Source: Bacteroidota bacterium (lineage in GTDB: Bacteria; Bacteroidota; Bacteroidia; Chitinophagales; Chitinophagaceae). Taken from it: DNA of 64,000 nucleotides. The notes under the pieces are model-generated. The model saw only the letters and a list, made by a program, of their open reading frames with translations. It searched no databases and was not told the DNA's origin. A program made the translations under genes and the position numbers. The stretch is from positions 70,882 to 134,881 of the forward strand of contig JAEWKC010000016.1 in the NCBI GenBank assembly GCA_023386235.1. The letters run 5' to 3'. Below, in pieces: positions 61,766-64,000 of this stretch. Numbering within the stretch: the stretch's first letter is position 1; the number at the start of each line of letters is the position of its first letter.

Positions 61766-63367
61766 TCATTTGTTTATGTTTCCAATTATTTTATCGCAAG
61801 TGTCCATTATTATTTTCAAATCACATCGGAAAAATTCTCTTCTTGAAGTTAGTCTATAATTTTCTAATTCTCTATGGATTTGTTTTTCAGCTTCGATACA
61901 GTCTTTAGTGTGATAGCTGTTAATAATAAAAAACTTGTCTGCAGAACTTGTATTTGAAAGTTCCTTACTACGTTCTTCTGAACTTCTTCTTGTTAATCCA
62001 ATTTTAAAAATATTTTCTTCGTGTATTGGTTGCCTCATGATGTAGACGTAACCAGCATTTTCTTGGTTAAAAACTTCAACTTGTTGAACTTTAGTAACAC
62101 CTTTAAGTGTAGAGTAAAAAATGTCGTTTCTCTCAACCCAAGTTTTACCTATGATTTTTTTACCCCTTTTATCAAATCCCTCTTCATCTATACCTAATCT
62201 TTTCCAATAACCTGACTTTTCGACTTTAAAACTCTCGTCATTTAACTCAGTGCTGTTAATGACAGTCTGTTCTTTTGACTCAAGGTAATAAATAGGTTTT
62301 GCAAAAACCTTGAACTCTGGTGGAACAGTGGAAAACTCCCTTTTTGAAATTGGACTTTTAATAACGGTGTTAAGTTGTGTTTCATAGGTAACATCCACAA
62401 TTCGTTGTTCGTTTTCAAAAACATAGTATGGTAGAGCCAAGCAATATTTCGCAAAATCAAAGACTGCATCATAATTTTTAAGCTCATTTAAATGATTTTC
62501 ATAATATTCCTTTATTTCCTCTTTTGATAGTTCTTCTTGACTTAGAAATATTGCGTCAAAATCATCGCTAAATATTTTAAAACTTAGATTTTCATCCCTT
62601 GCAACAAATCTGATATCGGTACTTTTGTTTTTCAAATCGAATAGTATTGCAACATTATGCGCCCATAAGTCTTGCTTCTCTTTAAAATTCACAACTTTTG
62701 GTTCTTCTTTATTTTCAAGATGCCTACCAAGAGCTTTTTTAGATGGATTTAGTGATTGCTCAATTGAACTTCTGGTATTTTTCTTAAAATATTCATCTGC
62801 TTCTTTTTTATCATAAGATTCGCCTGCTTGCATCAAAATGGAAGCCTCATCTCCCTGTCGCACTAAGGATAGACCACTTATTAAAAAAGTTTTTCCATTA
62901 TTTGAAAAATTAATCTCATCAAAACCTGTTGAAAATGAGAAATGGTATATCACATTTTCAGGAATGTTTTCAAAAAAATCAACTTTATTTAAATCAAAAC
63001 TTTTTTCTGTTACAAAATCTAAAAAGTCTATTAATGAAACACCATATGACTCCTCTTCAGGATGTAACTGAATAATAGAATTATGATGATTAAAAACGAA
63101 AAATGGTTCTAAAGGATTAAAAGAAGTAGGAAATGATTTTGGACCATATTGTAAAAACCTGCTGGCAAATTCCATCAGATAGTATCTCAAGGTATTTTCA
63201 TTTGTTCTGTCTAATCCATTATTCAGCTGAACATGAACTATCTTCCTCCCAGTGTCAAATTGCTTCTTTAGTTTTTTCCATACAGATGGATTTGAAGTTT
63301 TGAGTTTCTCAACGTCAAAATGCTTGTCAGAGTGAACAAATTTAGAAAATGCTATTTTAGGTCTCAT
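61766..63367 (-). CDS. T5orf172/GIY-YIG domain protein with large unknown N-terminal region
   Basis: The 533-residue protein has a C-terminal T5orf172-type GIY-YIG nuclease domain (about 440-520): AGYVYIMRQPIHEENIFKIG, LTRRSSEERSKELS, the Glu in EAEKQIHREL and the terminal RREFFRCDL. The first 430 residues show no recognisable domain; they are Lys/Glu/Phe rich and contain no membrane segment. Such fusions are often linked with phage defence or DNA processing, but that is inference. The gene is enclosed by attC-like repeats, and the 10-base pair GTTGTGTGCA/TGCACACAAC lies at its two edges. AT-rich codon use suggests transfer. Confidence 0.8.
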   Translation of the reverse strand: MRPKIAFSKFVHSDKHFDVEKLKTSNPSVWKKLKKQFDTGRKIVHVQLNNGLDRTNENTLRYYLMEFASRFLQYGPKSFPTSFNPLEPFFVFNHHNSIIQLHPEEESYGVSLIDFLDFVTEKSFDLNKVDFFENIPENVIYHFSFSTGFDEINFSNNGKTFLISGLSLVRQGDEASILMQAGESYDKKEADEYFKKNTRSSIEQSLNPSKKALGRHLENKEEPKVVNFKEKQDLWAHNVAILFDLKNKSTDIRFVARDENLSFKIFSDDFDAIFLSQEELSKEEIKEYYENHLNELKNYDAVFDFAKYCLALPYYVFENEQRIVDVTYETQLNTVIKSPISKREFSTVPPEFKVFAKPIYYLESKEQTVINSTELNDESFKVEKSGYWKRLGIDEEGFDKRGKKIIGKTWVERNDIFYSTLKGVTKVQQVEVFNQENAGYVYIMRQPIHEENIFKIGLTRRSSEERSKELSNTSSADKFFIINSYHTKDCIEAEKQIHRELENYRLTSRREFFRCDLKIIMDTCDKIIGNINK

Positions 63368-63402
63368 TTATTGATGATGTTCATTTGTATCGCTTGTTAT
63401 AT

Positions 63403-63506
63403 TGCACACAACGGTTTGCGGCTTGGCGAAGGTGGCGATTTAACCACAAATGTTCATACGAAGCACTGAACCGCCACTTTTGCCAAACCGCTGTTAGTGG
63501 CTGGGC
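63403..63506 (-). repeat. attC-like repeat 3
   Basis: Plus-strand edges are TGCACACAAC and GTTAGTGGCTGGGC. Inside, GTGGCG (63432-63437) pairs with CGCCAC (63472-63477) and TTGGC (63423-63427) with GCCAA (63482-63486), with small bulges, giving an imperfect hairpin of about 90 bases. It lies 18 bases after the stop of the GDCCVxC gene. Its central modules match repeat 2. Confidence 0.7.
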
Positions 63507-63524
63507 TTCTTTGTTTTCCGTCTG

Positions 63525-63731
63525 TCAGCAACATTTTTTGTCCTGCTGAATTGGTGGACAAGCAACACTTCCGTAGCTACAATAAACACAGCAGTCGCCT
63601 TGTTTTGGTTTTAGAACTTGTTTGCATTTTTCACATTCGTAAAAATATTGGCAAGCGTCTGTCGGCATTGTTTCTTCTTTCTTATGTCCGCAGTTGGGGC
63701 AAGTTATTGTTGATTGTAATTTGATTTCCAT
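63525..63731 (-). CDS. GDCCVxC domain protein of mercury loci
   Basis: The 68-residue product has a CxxC pair near the N-terminus (TCPNCGHKKEET), a second CEKC pair, and the diagnostic GDCCVYCSYGSVACPPIQ at residues 45-62, ending KKCC. This is the GDCCVxC (seleno)protein family that accompanies merTP in Bacteroidota and other groups; the Cys form is present here. Eleven cysteines fit binding or transfer of Hg(II) or another soft metal. It starts one base after the merTP stop, so the two are co-transcribed. Confidence 0.85.
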   Translation of the reverse strand: MEIKLQSTITCPNCGHKKEETMPTDACQYFYECEKCKQVLKPKQGDCCVYCSYGSVACPPIQQDKKCC

Positions 63732-63732
63732 T

Positions 63733-64000
63733 TTAATTTTCTTTTTTGTCGGTTACAGAATATCCTGTTGAGTTAATTGCTTTTTCAATTTCGGTAATGT
63801 TTATTTTGGAATTGTCAAACTCTACGATTGCGTTTCCGTTTTCATATGATGCATTTGAATTTATAATTCCTTTCAATTTATTCACTTCGTGATTTACGTG
63901 TTCACCGCAACTGGTACAAGTCATTCCTCTAATTGAAAATTCCACTTTTTGAATATTGGATTTGTCTACTACTATGATTTGCTTTTCTGACTTTGGATAG
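63733..64000 (-). CDS. merTP: Mercuric transport protein MerTP, C-terminal part
   Basis: The frame is open to the window edge. It reads YPKSEKQIIVVDKSNIQKVE and then a heavy-metal-associated (MerP) domain with the binding motif GMTCTSC, followed by HVNHEVNKLKGI and a STGYSVTDKKEN end. The linker before the HMA domain is the form known from fused MerTP proteins, in which membrane MerT precedes MerP. A GTG at 63945 could be mistaken for a start, but the reading frame and conserved linker continue upstream. It imports Hg(II) for reduction by MerA; merA is not in view. Confidence 0.8.
   Translation of the reverse strand, partial: YPKSEKQIIVVDKSNIQKVEFSIRGMTCTSCGEHVNHEVNKLKGIINSNASYENGNAIVEFDNSKINITEIEKAINSTGYSVTDKKEN

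Noticed and set aside
63733..63945. Stand-alone 70-residue MerP starting at the GTG at 63945
   Set aside because: The frame stays open to the window edge and the upstream residues match the linker of fused MerTP proteins.

Overview
The window is a stretch of a Bacteroidota chromosome, most likely from the Chitinophagaceae or a close relative. The support is: SusC/SusD and FecR/ECF-sigma genes, a type III glutamine synthetase, POT transporters of the Bacteroidota kind, promoter boxes of the TTTG-N19-TAnnTTTG class, A-rich leaders without strong Shine-Dalgarno sites, and the mreBCD-mrdA-rodA order. The family-level placement is inference. No rRNA, tRNA or CRISPR array was recognised.

Layout. 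1-13.5 kb is core: rplC (cut by the window edge) and rpsJ, a small membrane protein gene, a DUF502 gene, an SDR dehydrogenase, corA, the cell-shape operon mreB-mreC-mreD-mrdA-rodA, a TPR protein and purD. 13.7-18.8 kb holds three consecutive POT/PTR2-type transporters. 18.9-26.7 kb has an unknown exported protein, a parvulin-type chaperone/isomerase, and the rimP-nusA-infB translation/transcription operon with a recognisable promoter and a strong leader hairpin. 26.9-43.6 kb is a polysaccharide utilisation locus read on the minus strand: a D-2-hydroxyacid dehydrogenase, two GH20 hexosaminidases, ECF sigma, FecR, SusC, SusD, a sulfatase, a tiny two-helix membrane protein, a GH29 fucosidase and a second sulfatase. 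A third sulfatase with a PA14-like tail lies on the plus strand at 43.6 kb. The set suggests capture and trimming of a sulfated, fucosylated, N-acetylhexosamine-containing glycan; a GH92 mannosidase at 58-60 kb could act on related material. 45.7-57.7 kb is mixed: an octaheme cytochrome with TPRs, an ABC exporter, a decayed DsbA/FrnE fragment, a two-domain aspartyl protease lipoprotein, an esterase, a GT2 glycosyltransferase, an orphan histidine kinase and glutamine synthetase III.

60.9-64.0 kb is the most unusual part. Three transcription units on the same strand (a GNAT acetyltransferase; a T5orf172/GIY-YIG protein; a merTP plus GDCCVxC mercury module running off the window) each have, directly at their 3' side, a copy of an imperfect inverted repeat bounded by AAC...GTT cores. 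The central unit is enclosed by a perfect 10-base inverted pair. This is the layout of integron gene cassettes with attC sites, although no integrase is in view and the cores do not fit the classical consensus exactly.

Intergenic space carries several short GC-rich palindromic repeats, a roughly 90-base tandem duplication next to the GH92 gene, and candidate small genes lacking usual annotation: a basic 28-residue ORF between rpsJ and rplC, and a 55-residue two-helix protein with no ATG. Several promoters place the TAnnTTTG box exactly 4 bases before the ATG, suggesting leaderless mRNAs.
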